Assembly (NCBI GenBank): GCA_002382805.1
Contig: DGAD01000005.1
Span: 1-29,842 of the forward strand
Length of the DNA stretch: 29,842 bases
Reading direction: 5' to 3'
Source: Clostridiales bacterium UBA4039
Lineage (GTDB): Bacteria; Bacillota; Clostridia; Lachnospirales; Vallitaleaceae
In this document: positions 8,813 to 18,515 of the stretch, in pieces
How the letters are laid out: the number at the start of each line of letters is the position of its first letter
How positions within the stretch are numbered: position 1 is the first letter of the stretch
The notes under the pieces: generated by a model
Databases searched by the model: none
What the model saw: the letters and a program-made list of their open reading frames with translations, nothing else
Told to the model about the DNA's origin: nothing
Position numbers and translations under genes: made by a program

Positions 8813-10153
8813 TTATTTGATAACATTAGCCACAATATGTGTTGCGTCCCATGAGCCGGAAAATGGCGGCGCATAGCACAAGTCAATCATACTATACTCA
8901 TCCGCTGTCATTTTGGCAAAAATAGCTACTGCAAACATATTGATCCGCATGACAACATCATTTTCTCCTACACCTTGAACACCTAGAATTTGCTTCGTAT
9001 CTGCATCATAGATTACTTTAAAGACAATCTGATGCTGGGTTTTATAATATTTAGGGTGATCATGCGCTTTAATTATCTTACTCTTTGCCACAAATCCAAG
9101 CTCGAGTGCCTCATCTACAGTCAAACCTGTACGTGCAAGTTCTAAGTCCATGACCTTAATTGCCGCCGAACCAATTGCTCCCGCAAAACTCTCTTGACCT
9201 CCGGTAATATTGATTCCAACTAGTTTGCCGCACTTATTAGCGGTGGTCGCTAGAGGTTGATAGACATTTTTTTTCTTTTGGAAATGATATACTTGTGCAC
9301 AGTCTCCTGCCGCATAGACATTACTTACTGTTGTTCGCATTTGCTGATCAACAACAACTGCTCCATTATCTGCCAAAGCAATCTTGGAATTTTGTAAAAA
9401 CTCCGTATTCGGTTTGATACCCACTGACATTATAACAAAATCTGTTGTGTATCCTCCTTGGTCGGTTTCAACATAGTCAACGATGCCGTCTCCATTACGG
9501 TCTTTAAATTTAACCACTTTTTCCTTTAGCTTAATATTAACCCCGGCTTCAATCAAAGCATTATGGGCATGAGATGCTATCTCTTCATCAAAGGGTAATA
9601 ATATCCGATCTTGAAGCTCAATAATCCGTACTTTTTTGCCAAGTTCAACCAAGTTTTCAGCAATCTCAATACCGATATAGCCTCCACCGACTACCGTCAC
9701 TTCTTCAACCGTCTTATCCATAATGCGCTCTTTTATTTCAATGGCATTTTCTAAGGTTTTAAGGGGCAAGATATTTTGAAGCTGGTGACCTTCAAGTGGG
9801 GGTAAAATAGCATGCGCGCCTGTGGCAATCATTAGGCGATCATAAGATTGTGTAAATACTTCGTCCTTTTTTAAGTCATGCACTTTAAGGGTCTGCTCAT
9901 CTGTATCTACTGCGATGACTTCATGATATATATGTGCCATAATTCCTGAATCCTTGAATTGCTCTTGGGTTCGGATAATCAATTCTTCATAGCTTTGGTG
10001 TTCATTACCTATATAGTAGGGCATGCCACATCCACCATAGGATACATAACCGCCTTTTTCGTATACAATAATCTCAGCATCTTTATCTTCACGTCGCGCT
10101 TTGGCTGCTGCGCTCATACCAGCCGCAACGCCGCCTATAACAACTATTTTCAT
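8813..10153 (-). CDS. CoA-disulfide reductase / NADH oxidase family flavoprotein
   Basis: FAD-dependent pyridine nucleotide-disulfide oxidoreductase of 446 residues. The FAD fold is at the N-terminus (VVIGGVAAGMSAAAKARR). The single redox cysteine C42 lies in SYGGCGMPYYIG, diagnostic of the CoADR/Nox group. The NAD-binding motif is VVGGGYIGIEIAENL, and VYAAGDCAQ marks the second FAD contact. The C-terminus (YAPPFSGSWDATH) is the dimerisation domain. Sequence alone does not decide between CoA-disulfide reductase and NADH oxidase. It lies 65 bases after a PerR-type regulator, with a hairpin between them, so it likely belongs to the oxidative-stress unit. The start follows AAGGAGG. Confidence 0.9.
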   Translation of the reverse strand: MKIVVIGGVAAGMSAAAKARREDKDAEIIVYEKGGYVSYGGCGMPYYIGNEHQSYEELIIRTQEQFKDSGIMAHIYHEVIAVDTDEQTLKVHDLKKDEVFTQSYDRLMIATGAHAILPPLEGHQLQNILPLKTLENAIEIKERIMDKTVEEVTVVGGGYIGIEIAENLVELGKKVRIIELQDRILLPFDEEIASHAHNALIEAGVNIKLKEKVVKFKDRNGDGIVDYVETDQGGYTTDFVIMSVGIKPNTEFLQNSKIALADNGAVVVDQQMRTTVSNVYAAGDCAQVYHFQKKKNVYQPLATTANKCGKLVGINITGGQESFAGAIGSAAIKVMDLELARTGLTVDEALELGFVAKSKIIKAHDHPKYYKTQHQIVFKVIYDADTKQILGVQGVGENDVVMRINMFAVAIFAKMTADEYSMIDLCYAPPFSGSWDATHIVANVIK

Positions 10154-10179
10154 ATGACTCCTCCTTTATTTCTTGCAAG

Positions 10180-10211
10180 AAAAGCGATTCTCTCGAAAGA
10201 AAATCGCTTTT
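10180..10211 (-). terminator. Hairpin between the regulator and NADH oxidase genes
   Basis: A 10-bp stem (AAAAGCGATT with AATCGCTTTT), extended by TCT/AGA after one mismatch, is followed on the minus strand by TTTTCTTG. No separate promoter is visible in the short gap before the NADH oxidase gene, so this may be a leaky intra-operon terminator. Confidence 0.65.
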
Positions 10212-10218
10212 AACCTTT

Positions 10219-10632
10219 TTACATTTTTTCTAAACAGTCTTTACAAATCCCTTTTAGAAATATATGTCTTTCTTCAATTTTAAAACCATTTATCTCTTCA
10301 ATCTGTGCGCGTGGTTCCTGAATCTCAAAGTCAACAATCTCTTCACATATACTACATTGAAAGTGACCATGCTCTTTGAGTATCAAGTCATAACGCATCT
10401 CTGTCCCACTTAAATTAATCACATTAATGATATGATGTTCTTCAAAGATTTTTAACGTGTTATAAATCGTCGTCTTTGAAAGTGTTGGTATTGTCGTAAT
10501 AAGTTCACGATATATACTCTCAACTGTCATATGATTGCCTTGATTAACTAAGCATTCGTAGACTTTAATTCGTTGATAGGATGGTTTAATATGATGTGCA
10601 TTTAAAAAATCTGTAATTTCTGTCACAGTCAT
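10219..10632 (-). CDS. perR: PerR-type Fur family regulator
   Basis: Metal-dependent repressor of 137 residues. A winged-helix DNA-binding part is followed by the dimer domain. Counted from the ATG at 10630-10632, residues H34, D82, H88, H90 and D101 match the regulatory-site ligands of B. subtilis PerR (H37, D85, H91, H93, D104) with a constant offset of three. Using D rather than E at two positions favours PerR over Fur. Structural zinc cysteines are C93/C96 and C130/C133. PerR senses peroxide by oxidising a histidine ligand. The ATG follows GAAAGGG; a GTG three codons upstream is less likely. It lies 26 bases after rubredoxin, probably in one transcript. Confidence 0.88.
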   Translation of the reverse strand: MTVTEITDFLNAHHIKPSYQRIKVYECLVNQGNHMTVESIYRELITTIPTLSKTTIYNTLKIFEEHHIINVINLSGTEMRYDLILKEHGHFQCSICEEIVDFEIQEPRAQIEEINGFKIEERHIFLKGICKDCLEKM

Positions 10633-10658
10633 AAAATGCACCCTTTCTTTTTCAGCTC

Positions 10659-10817
10659 TTACGCTTCTTCAAAATCCTCTTTACCAACTCCACATAATGG
10701 ACATACCCAATCCTCAGGTACATCATCAAAAGAAGTTCCAGGCTCTACTCCGTTATCTGGATCACCTGCTTCAGGATCATAAATATAACCACATACTGTA
10801 CATACATATTTTTTCAT
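10659..10817 (-). CDS. Rubredoxin
   Basis: Small iron protein of 52 residues, a cytoplasmic one-electron carrier. It begins [19 protein letters not shown] and ends with [16 protein letters not shown], giving the two CxxC knuckles (C6, C9, C39, C42) that bind one iron. The translation was read directly from the minus strand. AGGAGG lies eight bases before the ATG. It is first in the transcript with the PerR-type regulator; in anaerobes rubredoxin passes electrons to rubrerythrin and oxygen-reducing enzymes, and both kinds of gene occur in the window. Confidence 0.95.
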   Translation of the reverse strand: MKKYVCTVCGYIYDPEAGDPDNGVEPGTSFDDVPEDWVCPLCGVGKEDFEEA

Positions 10818-10843
10818 AATGTTACCTCCTAATTAATTATTTA

Positions 10844-10869
10844 GTTATAAATCATTCTTAATTTGTAAC
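10844..10869 (-). promoter_or_regulatory. Inverted repeat downstream of the rubredoxin promoter, possible operator
   Basis: GTTATAAAT and ATTTGTAAC form an imperfect inverted repeat (one mismatch per arm) with an 8-base centre. It begins a few bases after the expected transcription start. It does not fit the 7-1-7 PerR box well, so binding by the neighbouring PerR-type protein is only a guess. Confidence 0.4.
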
Positions 10870-10881
10870 CATTACTTTCTT

Positions 10882-10910
10882 AATATATCGCATGTTAATT
10901 TAAATGTCAA
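10882..10910 (-). promoter_or_regulatory. Promoter of the rubredoxin-perR unit
   Basis: Minus-strand TTGACA (10905-10910), 17 bases, TATATT (10882-10887). It starts only 13 bases beyond the stop codon of the upstream M16C protease gene. Confidence 0.8.
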
Positions 10911-10922
10911 CATCCAATCCTA

Positions 10923-13823
10923 TTACGAAAGTGTTCGCACTGCTTCAAACCGTTCTTTTTCGGCTTCAATTTTGCCTTCATTACCTAGAACACAGAACAT
11001 TGGCTTAACAAAAATCTTTTGGTACATTTCACGATAACTTTTAAGTGTCTCTAATGTTGTATCTAGAATTTCATGTCGATTATTCAACACATCGTCATGG
11101 GTAATCTCTGAAAAGTACATGGACATCATCTTATCATTTTCCATCGTTGGCGTTAATGGACGATCAAAATTACTCATGGTCCCAATGATATATTTTGTCA
11201 ACTCTTTTTCACTTAAATCAAGTGTTTCAATAAATTCTGCCACACCTTGATAGACATCCATGGTTTTGCCTAAATTTGGATCTCGGTAAGAAGAAAATGT
11301 CAACATTCCGTTACGACTCACCCCCGAAAAGGCACCATATGCTCCGCCTTTGATACGCACTTGATTCCATAAATAATTTAGACTAATGATTGTATTTAAA
11401 ACTTTAAGTGAACCTTGATAATCAAAGCCATGTTGCTTAAAATTTCCTACCATCGCTACATATTGTACATCCGAAATTGTTTTTACCCCTTCATTTATTG
11501 GAGTGGAAAGCTCAACCACTGCTTTTTCCATTGTTCGCTTTTTGTTTGGTAGAGAAAATACAAATTCATTGGTATGGTTAAAAATCGTATTGCGATATTC
11601 GCCACTTGCAGTAATGGCAAGTGTTAAGCCATCATTCGTTATAATACTTTCTAGGATTCTTTGCATGAGGATTCCAAGCTCTTTCAATTCCTCATCCGAA
11701 CGTGATTGCCAGTCACACACTTCATCATAAAAGCTTATGCCTTGAATATGTTCTTTATAACTACCGCTGGCACTCATATAACTTTGAGCCCGAAGCGTAG
11801 CACTGCTATGCCCCCTTGATTTTAAGCTCATCTGAAGACGTGACTTGATTTCATTTAACAATTCACGCATACGCTTTACTTCATCAAAACGTGTCTGCGT
11901 AATAATTTCATGGAACAATCCATACATCTGTCCTAATTGCTCAACAAAACTTTTTCCAACAACTTCTAACATAGGTGAATAGTATTTAACCGAATCCTTA
12001 TGATCATATACAGAAAGTTTAATATGGATACCGCCTGTGTTTTTGTTGATTTTGTCCGATAGTAGACCATAATGATTTTTTTCTGTACTTAATTGTACAA
12101 GGAACTTTGTCAGCATACTTAATATAGCAAGCTGTTCTTCACTAACATGGGAGACATCAAAGGCGGCTTTAACATAGACAATATCTTTACTTTGTGCCTC
12201 TCTAAAAAGCACTTTTGTGTCATCAAGCATATCTGTCGTATAAGTAAATTCCTTTTTGTCCCTTGGAATATCTTCAAGTGTTAGCTGTGGAAGCTTATCT
12301 AAGTCTTCTTGGGTATCTGGTGCATCTTGAAAACGAATAAGTTCCTGTGTATATTCATATAATGCTTGACGCTCTTGTTCTGACAAGCTTTGTTCATATG
12401 TTTCCAATCGTTTACGAATCACGTCTTCCTTGGCCGAATTAAACGCTTTATTTGGTTTTAATGTCAAGTATACTTTATGGGGATTATTTAAAAAGTATCG
12501 TTCAATAAGCTGTTCAAACAAGCCTTCATCTGCTTTTTGCTTCAAAGCATCAAACAAATCATCATAGTAATAATGAACAAATGGGTCTTCATCATATAAC
12601 CATGTCTCTAAGGTCTTGATGGCATAGATAACCCCTGTAGGATATTGCCCAAAATCAGCCTCTTTGACACGAAACTCAAATTTGTTAATCGCTGCCTGTA
12701 GCTTGTCTTGATCAAATCCATCCTTTACAATACGGGCCAAAGTCGTCTCTATCACATCAACAAAATTATTTTGCTGGTTCGCATCACTATTTTTTGCAAT
12801 AATGGAGAAGTTGCCTTCACGTTTACTATCATCATAGCTTGAAAATACATCTTCACCAATCCCTGCATCCAATAAAGCTTCCTTAATCGGAGCTGCCGGC
12901 GCATCCACCAATAGATATTCTAAAATATCCATAGCCATACTCTCAACAACATGCTTGGATTCATCAAGCAACACATTATAACTTAAATATGTACGTTTAT
13001 CCATAGGTTCGTCTTCAGCAATCGGATAGTCGCCCTCAACTTTTTTAGGCGCAGCATAACGTTGCATCAACTCTATCGCTGAATCTACCTGACGATACTC
13101 AAAATTTGATAGGTACATGCTATCAAGGCGTTCAAGCTCTTGTTCCACATCCATATCTCCGTAATAATAGATATAACTGTTTGACGGGTGATAATAGTTT
13201 CGGTGAAATTCCAAAAAATCCTCATAGGTTAAATTGGGTATATCCATAGGATCTCCACCCGATTCAACGCCATAGACATGCTCTGAAAAAAGCTCTGCTT
13301 GAATTGAACGTAATAAGGTTTGTTCCGGTGATGAAAAGACGCCTTTCATCTCATTATATACAACCCCTTTATATTCAACATGCCCATTGACATCGTCAAG
13401 TTCATAGTGCCACCCTTCTTGATCGAAAGTCTTTTTTTCCGTGTATATATTTGGATAAAAAACTGCATCCAAATATACATCCATCAGGTTGTGAAAATCT
13501 TTTTCATTGACACTGGCTACCGGATACATGGTCTTATCTGAAAAAGTCATTGCATTTAAAAAAGTATTTAACGACCCCTTGGCCAGTTCAATAAACGGAT
13601 CTTTTACCGGGTATTTTTTTGAACCACATAATACAGAGTGTTCTATAATATGGGCTACCCCTGTACTGTCCCTAGGTGGCGTTCTAAATGCAATAGAGAA
13701 TGTTTTATTATCATCTTCTGTGGAAATAAAGCAAATCTTTGCTTTGGTCTTGTTATGTTGATAAAGGTATCCAACACCTTGTAAATCATTTAGTTTCTCT
13801 TGTTTTAATAAGGTATAACTCAT
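10923..13823 (-). CDS. M16C metallopeptidase, presequence-protease (PreP/Cym1) type
   Basis: Large zinc peptidase of 966 residues with the inverted zinc motif HxxEH at H58-E61-H62 (GVAHIIEHSVLCGS). The distal glutamate is E158 in VVYNEMKGVFSSP, a signature of the M16C subfamily. Length and the two-half architecture fit PreP/Cym1, which closes around and degrades unfolded peptides. No signal peptide is present, so it should act in the cytoplasm. The start is the ATG at 13821-13823 behind GGGAGG. Its first four bases overlap the stop of the upstream fRMsr gene (ATGA), a sign of translational coupling. Confidence 0.9.
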   Translation of the reverse strand: MSYTLLKQEKLNDLQGVGYLYQHNKTKAKICFISTEDDNKTFSIAFRTPPRDSTGVAHIIEHSVLCGSKKYPVKDPFIELAKGSLNTFLNAMTFSDKTMYPVASVNEKDFHNLMDVYLDAVFYPNIYTEKKTFDQEGWHYELDDVNGHVEYKGVVYNEMKGVFSSPEQTLLRSIQAELFSEHVYGVESGGDPMDIPNLTYEDFLEFHRNYYHPSNSYIYYYGDMDVEQELERLDSMYLSNFEYRQVDSAIELMQRYAAPKKVEGDYPIAEDEPMDKRTYLSYNVLLDESKHVVESMAMDILEYLLVDAPAAPIKEALLDAGIGEDVFSSYDDSKREGNFSIIAKNSDANQQNNFVDVIETTLARIVKDGFDQDKLQAAINKFEFRVKEADFGQYPTGVIYAIKTLETWLYDEDPFVHYYYDDLFDALKQKADEGLFEQLIERYFLNNPHKVYLTLKPNKAFNSAKEDVIRKRLETYEQSLSEQERQALYEYTQELIRFQDAPDTQEDLDKLPQLTLEDIPRDKKEFTYTTDMLDDTKVLFREAQSKDIVYVKAAFDVSHVSEEQLAILSMLTKFLVQLSTEKNHYGLLSDKINKNTGGIHIKLSVYDHKDSVKYYSPMLEVVGKSFVEQLGQMYGLFHEIITQTRFDEVKRMRELLNEIKSRLQMSLKSRGHSSATLRAQSYMSASGSYKEHIQGISFYDEVCDWQSRSDEELKELGILMQRILESIITNDGLTLAITASGEYRNTIFNHTNEFVFSLPNKKRTMEKAVVELSTPINEGVKTISDVQYVAMVGNFKQHGFDYQGSLKVLNTIISLNYLWNQVRIKGGAYGAFSGVSRNGMLTFSSYRDPNLGKTMDVYQGVAEFIETLDLSEKELTKYIIGTMSNFDRPLTPTMENDKMMSMYFSEITHDDVLNNRHEILDTTLETLKSYREMYQKIFVKPMFCVLGNEGKIEAEKERFEAVRTLS

Positions 13824-14320
13824 TTGATGACCTCCCAATTGCATCCATCACTTACGTAACGGGCTATTTTTTCAAGTTCTTCTTCATCAGTTGCATTAAA
13901 TCGGTTAAGTATGGGGCTATCTATATCTAGGACCGCAATAATTCTTTGTTCGTGATAGAGCGGAATGACGATTTCAGAATTGGTATCTCCATCACATGCA
14001 ATATGTCCCGGAAACTCATGTACATTCATAACACGTTGCGTTGATTTTTCCGAAACTGCTTTACCACAAACACCTTCGCCTAATTTGATACGAATACATG
14101 CAGGCTTTCCCTGAAAGGGTCCAAGAACCAATTCCTCTTCTTTTAAAAGATAAAACCCAGCCCAATTCACGTTATCCAATGTATTGTATAGTAAGCTGGC
14201 TACATTGGCAAGATTAGCAATGGGATCTTTTTCTCCATGAAGTATCCCTTCAACAAAATTGTATAGCGCTTCATAGAAGCTTTTTTGATTTTCATTTTTT
14301 ATGGATGAAATGTCAAACAT
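13820..14320 (-). CDS. msrC: Free methionine-(R)-sulfoxide reductase (GAF domain, fRMsr)
   Basis: A single GAF-domain enzyme of 166 residues that reduces free methionine-R-sulfoxide using thiol chemistry. The three conserved cysteines are present at C75 (KPAC), C85 (GEGVCG) and C109 (GHIACDGDTNSEIVIPL), with the 10- and 24-residue spacings of E. coli fRMsr (C84, C94, C118). NWAGFYLL and AVLDIDSP are further family motifs. The gene is followed by the PreP-like protease with a 4-base overlap. An extended -10 promoter lies about 55 bases upstream. A separate MsrA occurs at 20.1 kb. Confidence 0.94.
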   Translation of the reverse strand: MFDISSIKNENQKSFYEALYNFVEGILHGEKDPIANLANVASLLYNTLDNVNWAGFYLLKEEELVLGPFQGKPACIRIKLGEGVCGKAVSEKSTQRVMNVHEFPGHIACDGDTNSEIVIPLYHEQRIIAVLDIDSPILNRFNATDEEELEKIARYVSDGCNWEVIK

Positions 14321-14374
14321 TTTACATCTCCTTTATTTTTTACATCTAATATTCTTAAAATAACTATCTTTTCC

Positions 14375-14383
14375 ATTATATCA
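14375..14383 (-). promoter_or_regulatory. Extended -10 promoter of fRMsr
   Basis: The minus strand reads TGATATAAT, an extended -10 element, about 55 bases upstream of the fRMsr ATG. No good -35 box is present; the upstream bases are the T-tract of the neighbouring terminator. Confidence 0.5.
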
Positions 14384-14391
14384 TTGAATAT

Positions 14392-14427
14392 AAAGTAAAA
14401 AAAGACCTTACGGCCTTTTTTTACTTT
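14392..14427. terminator. Bidirectional terminator between purH and fRMsr
   Basis: A 13-bp stem (AAAGTAAAAAAAG with CTTTTTTTACTTT) is topped, after one mismatch, by CC/GG and a TTAC loop. It gives a T-run in both directions. On the minus strand it ends transcripts coming from purH or from the intergenic region. Confidence 0.85.
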
Positions 14428-14513
14428 GATGAGGGGAGTATAAATAATTAATAAGGGTTATAGTCTAGTCACAAATGTGCTAGTGCACGAGAAAGGATGA
14501 CTAGCTATATTTA
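14400..14513 (-). ncRNA. Candidate small RNA or structured purH 3' region
   Basis: The roughly 175 bases between purH and its terminator contain a structured element at 14459-14509. Outer arms TATAG-CTAGTCA and TGACTAG-CTATA pair over 12 bp with one bulged base, and inside them GTGC-TAGT-GCAC forms a second hairpin. A possible minus-strand promoter (TTGTAT, 17 bases, TAGATT) lies just upstream at about 14519-14547, and the terminator at 14392-14427 would end an RNA of about 110 bases. There is no ORF. It could equally be the 3' UTR of purH. No known RNA family was recognised. Confidence 0.35.
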
Positions 14514-14602
14514 TAATCTATCACATATTCGTCTCGTATACAAGTCCCTTACGTAATTTTAATCAAAATTTCACTTTTGGTCTTTTTGTTCATTTTTGCT
14601 CA

Positions 14603-16153
14603 CTAGTGTCTAAAATGGCGCATTCCCGTAAAGACCATTGCAATACCATACTTATCACATGCATCAATAGATTCTTGATCACGCATGGATCCTCCCGGTT
14701 GAATAATACAAGTGATTCCCGCCTTTGCTGCTGATTCTACAACATCTGAAAACGGGAAAAATGCATCTGAAGCTAATGCTGCCCCTTCTAAAATTTCTTC
14801 ACCAAGGGCTTCTATCGCATGGTCAATCGCCTGGTCTGCCGCCCAAATACGATTGACTTGTCCAGGTCCTACACCAATTGATTGTTTTTCTTTGCCTATG
14901 GCAATACCATTCGACTTAGCATACTTAACAATCTTCCAAGTAAACTTCAAGTCTTCCATTTCCTCTGGACTTGGTTGTCGCTTAGTGACAATTGTAAGCT
15001 CTTCACCAAAAAGTTTAGCATCAATGGTTTGAACTAACAACCCTCCACTGACTTTCTTCAAGTCATAAGCGGTTTCTGGTTGTTTTTTATCAATATCTTT
15101 TAATTCTAACAAACGAATATTTTTCTTTTGTTTAAGAACTTCAAGGGCTTCTTGCGAATAACTAGGCGCCACGACAATTTCAATAAAGATTTTATTGATT
15201 TCTTCTGCTGTCTTCACATCTATCTCTCGGTTTGCAACAATGATGCCTCCAAAAATAGATTTTGGATCGGAAGTATATGCCTTCATATAGGCATCATAAA
15301 TCGTATCTGCACTTCCCACACCACATGGGTTTGCATGCTTACATGCTACAACTGTGGGTTCATCATACTCTTTAGATAATTCAAGCGCACCGTTGGTATC
15401 ATTGATATTATTAAAGCTCAATGCTTTTCCATGAAGTTGAACTGCATTGGTCAAGAACCCTTTTGTATTACCGATTTCCTTGTAAAACGCAGCTTTTTGA
15501 TGTGGATTCTCACCATAACGCATATCCTGAACTTTCTCAAAAGTCATTGTCATTTGTTCCGGTAGTTCTTTGGCTCCTCGTTGCTTACGCATATAGTTAG
15601 CAATCATTGTGTCATATGCACAAGTGTGTTCGAACACTTTACTGCTTAGGTAAAAATTTGTATCTACCGAAACTTTTTTATTTGTTTTTAACTCTTCAAG
15701 AACAACTTCATAGTCTGCCGGATCAATGATAACAGATACGTCTTGATAGTTTTTAGCTGCCGAACGTAACATTGTCGGTCCACCGATATCAATGTTTTCA
15801 ATAGCTTCTTCCAACTGAACGCCTTCTTTTAAGATGGTTTGTTTAAAAGGATATAGATTTACGACAACTAAATCAATAGGTGTCACTCCAAGCTCTTGAA
15901 TCTGCTTCATATGCTCTGTATTACTTCGCATAGCAAGAATTCCTGCGTGAATATGTGGATCCAATGTTTTGACACGTCCATCTAGACACTCCGGAAAACC
16001 TGTCACATCACTAATGCCTATAACATCAAGACCAGCTTCTTGAAGCTTTGTCTTTGTCCCTCCTGTTGAGATAATTTCTACTCCAAGTTCTGATAATCGT
16101 TTGGCAAATTCTACAATACCTGTTTTGTCTGATACACTGATTAATGCGCGCAT
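14603..16153 (-). CDS. purH: Bifunctional AICAR transformylase / IMP cyclohydrolase PurH
   Basis: Catalyses the last two steps of IMP synthesis: formyl transfer from 10-formyl-THF to AICAR, then ring closure. The N-terminal MGS-like cyclohydrolase domain is clear ([41 protein letters not shown]). The C-terminal transformylase domain shows [15 protein letters not shown] sequence, [10 protein letters not shown] and the SDAFFPFSD...[10 protein letters not shown] signature. Its length of 516 residues is normal. The ATG at 16151-16153 follows AAAGGAG; the frame runs a few codons further upstream without support. It lies 27 bases after pflB with no terminator between, so both probably share the ZTP riboswitch leader. 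Confidence 0.97.
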   Translation of the reverse strand: MRALISVSDKTGIVEFAKRLSELGVEIISTGGTKTKLQEAGLDVIGISDVTGFPECLDGRVKTLDPHIHAGILAMRSNTEHMKQIQELGVTPIDLVVVNLYPFKQTILKEGVQLEEAIENIDIGGPTMLRSAAKNYQDVSVIIDPADYEVVLEELKTNKKVSVDTNFYLSSKVFEHTCAYDTMIANYMRKQRGAKELPEQMTMTFEKVQDMRYGENPHQKAAFYKEIGNTKGFLTNAVQLHGKALSFNNINDTNGALELSKEYDEPTVVACKHANPCGVGSADTIYDAYMKAYTSDPKSIFGGIIVANREIDVKTAEEINKIFIEIVVAPSYSQEALEVLKQKKNIRLLELKDIDKKQPETAYDLKKVSGGLLVQTIDAKLFGEELTIVTKRQPSPEEMEDLKFTWKIVKYAKSNGIAIGKEKQSIGVGPGQVNRIWAADQAIDHAIEALGEEILEGAALASDAFFPFSDVVESAAKAGITCIIQPGGSMRDQESIDACDKYGIAMVFTGMRHFRH

Positions 16154-16180
16154 AATTGCTCCTTTCAAAAACATTTATTT

Positions 16181-18412
16181 TTATATATGATTATGGTATG
16201 TACGTGCAATGACTTCCAACTGCTGTTCCTTGTTTAAGCGATTAAAATTTACCGCATATCCTGAGACACGTACTGTTAGATTCGGATATTTATCCGGGTG
16301 ATTCATCGCATCTTTTAACGTGTCCGGGTTTAATACATTGACATTTAAGTGGTGCGCCTTTTGGCTAAAATATCCATCAAGAATAGCCACAAGATTTTTC
16401 GTCTTATCCTCTACCTTTTTTCCTAAAGCTTGAGGGTGTATGGAAAATGTACACGAAATTCCGTCTCGACAAGCATCATAAGGAATTTTTGCAACAGACC
16501 CTAAGGAGGCTAGCGCCCCTTTTGTGTCTCGTCCATGCATTGGGTTTGCCCCCGGTGCAAAAGGTTCGCCTAGGCGTCGTCCATCCGGTGTCGCTCCGGT
16601 TTTTTTTCCATAGACCACATTGGAAGTGATTGTTAATATACTTAAAGTATGCATCGCCTCACGATATGTCTCATGTTGACGCAGCTCGTTGATAAAATCT
16701 TCGGTGAGTTTCACAGCAATCTTATCAACCCGATCATCATTATTACCAAACTTTGGAAAATCACCTTGAACATCATAATCTACAATCCACCCCTGTGCAT
16801 CTGTAATCGGGCGAACTTTGGCGTATTTAATTGCACTTAAAGAATCTGCCATGACAGAAAGTCCTGCCATTCCAAAAGCCTTAAACCGTTGAACATAAGT
16901 ATCATGTAGAGCCATCTGTGTCTTTTCATAGGCATACTTATCATGCATTCGATGAATAATATTCATAATATTGACATATAATTTTGCCAACCATTTTTGG
17001 TAAATCTCAAAACGTTCCATTACTTGCTCATAGTCAAGAAATTCTGTTGCTATGGGTTGCATCTGTGGTCCGATTTGATAGCCATGTAACTCTTCACGCC
17101 CTCCATTTAGGGCAAGCAGCAATACCTTTGGCAAATTACACCTTGCGCCGAAATATTGCATTTGCTTGCCGATTTTCATAGCCGATACACAACAAGCAAT
17201 TCCATAGTCATCGCCATATATCGGCCGCATCAAGTCATCATTTTCATATTGTATTGCATCTGTATCTATCGAAATCTTTGCACAAAATTCTTTAAAAGCC
17301 TTCGGTAACTTGTCGGACCATAATACCGTCAAATTGGGCTCCGGTGCAGGGTTTAAATTGTATAGGGTTTGTAACATGCGATAGGAAGTCTTGGTTACAA
17401 GGGGTCTGCCCCCTTCTGTAAGTCCGCCAACAACTTCTGTAATCCAATTAGGGTCTCCTGCAAATAATTCATTATACTCCGGCGTTCGTAGCTGTCTAAC
17501 CATCCGAAGCTTCATCACAAAATCATCGATAAGTTCTTGTGCATAGCTTTCATCAAGGACACCTTGGCAAATATCGCGTTCAATATAAATATCAAAAAAA
17601 TTACTCACCCGTCCAAGGCTCATCGCCGCTCCATTTTGTTCTTTAACAGCTGCAAGATATCCATAATATGTCCACTGAATTGCTTCACGTGCATTTTTTG
17701 CTGGTGCGCTGATATCATCACCATACATTCTAGCCATAGCTTTGAGTTTATCCAAAAAGTCGATTTGACGATGGAGTTCTTCAAGCAAACGAATGCGTTC
17801 TTCTGTCATTTGCAACTCACTGATACGGTCTTTATCTTTTTGCTTGTCTTGCACAAGAAAGTTAACACCATATAAAGCAATACGACGATAGTCTCCAATA
17901 ATGCGTCCTCGTCCGTAGGCATCCGGCAAACCAGTAATAATACCAGCTCGGCGCACCTGTCGCATCTCCTCATTATATACTCGAAAAACGCCATCATTAT
18001 GTGTCGTTTTATAGGCAAACTCTTGTTCAACCTTGTCACTGAGTTTATATCCATACGCTTCACATGCACTTCTTGCCATGCGAATTCCACCAAACGGATT
18101 AACACCACGCTTAAGCGGTTCATCTGTTTGCAAGCCTACAATACACTCGTTTTTCTTATCCACATATCCTGGTGAAAAAGTTAAAAGCGAGGAAACCGTC
18201 TCTGTGTCAATATCCAAAACCCCACCTTGATCTAGTTCTTGCTGTCGAAGTGCTTCATACTGGGCATAGACTTTTTTTGTTCTTGCTGTCGGTCCGCATA
18301 AAAATATAGGTTCTTCTTCATACAGCTTATAATTAAGATGAATAAAATCTTGTACATGAATGGTCTCACTCCAATGACCTACTTGAAACCCTTGCCATGC
18401 ATCTTGCTTCAT
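16181..18412 (-). CDS. pflB: Pyruvate formate-lyase (formate C-acetyltransferase)
   Basis: Glycyl-radical enzyme of 743 residues that converts pyruvate and CoA to acetyl-CoA and formate. The catalytic pair C407-C408 is in [12 protein letters not shown]. The radical glycine is G718 in RVSGYAVNF near the C-terminus. The N-terminal PFL domain is complete. It is oxygen-sensitive and marks an anaerobic lifestyle. No activating enzyme (pflA) is in the window. The ATG at 18410-18412 follows GAAAGGG; an upstream in-frame GTG overlaps the ribosome site region. It is preceded by a ZTP riboswitch and followed by purH, linking formate supply to formyl-THF-dependent purine synthesis. Confidence 0.97.
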   Translation of the reverse strand: MKQDAWQGFQVGHWSETIHVQDFIHLNYKLYEEEPIFLCGPTARTKKVYAQYEALRQQELDQGGVLDIDTETVSSLLTFSPGYVDKKNECIVGLQTDEPLKRGVNPFGGIRMARSACEAYGYKLSDKVEQEFAYKTTHNDGVFRVYNEEMRQVRRAGIITGLPDAYGRGRIIGDYRRIALYGVNFLVQDKQKDKDRISELQMTEERIRLLEELHRQIDFLDKLKAMARMYGDDISAPAKNAREAIQWTYYGYLAAVKEQNGAAMSLGRVSNFFDIYIERDICQGVLDESYAQELIDDFVMKLRMVRQLRTPEYNELFAGDPNWITEVVGGLTEGGRPLVTKTSYRMLQTLYNLNPAPEPNLTVLWSDKLPKAFKEFCAKISIDTDAIQYENDDLMRPIYGDDYGIACCVSAMKIGKQMQYFGARCNLPKVLLLALNGGREELHGYQIGPQMQPIATEFLDYEQVMERFEIYQKWLAKLYVNIMNIIHRMHDKYAYEKTQMALHDTYVQRFKAFGMAGLSVMADSLSAIKYAKVRPITDAQGWIVDYDVQGDFPKFGNNDDRVDKIAVKLTEDFINELRQHETYREAMHTLSILTITSNVVYGKKTGATPDGRRLGEPFAPGANPMHGRDTKGALASLGSVAKIPYDACRDGISCTFSIHPQALGKKVEDKTKNLVAILDGYFSQKAHHLNVNVLNPDTLKDAMNHPDKYPNLTVRVSGYAVNFNRLNKEQQLEVIARTYHNHI

Positions 18413-18461
18413 AACACACACCCTTTCCTAAAACTATTGTCTTATTTACATCGCGTTCCAG

Positions 18462-18515
18462 AAAAAAAGACCACCTGAACAAAAAAGAACACGTGTCTTT
18501 TTCGCCCAGGCGGTC
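18462..18515 (-). terminator. Riboswitch expression-platform terminator
   Basis: On the minus strand GACCGCCTG (18507-18515), which is part of the conserved 3' end of the ZTP aptamer, can pair with CAGGTGGTC (18469-18477), followed by seven T. Within the loop AAAAAGA and TCTTTTT can also pair. Ligand binding would hold GACCGCCTG in the aptamer and prevent the terminator, allowing pflB-purH transcription. Confidence 0.85.
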
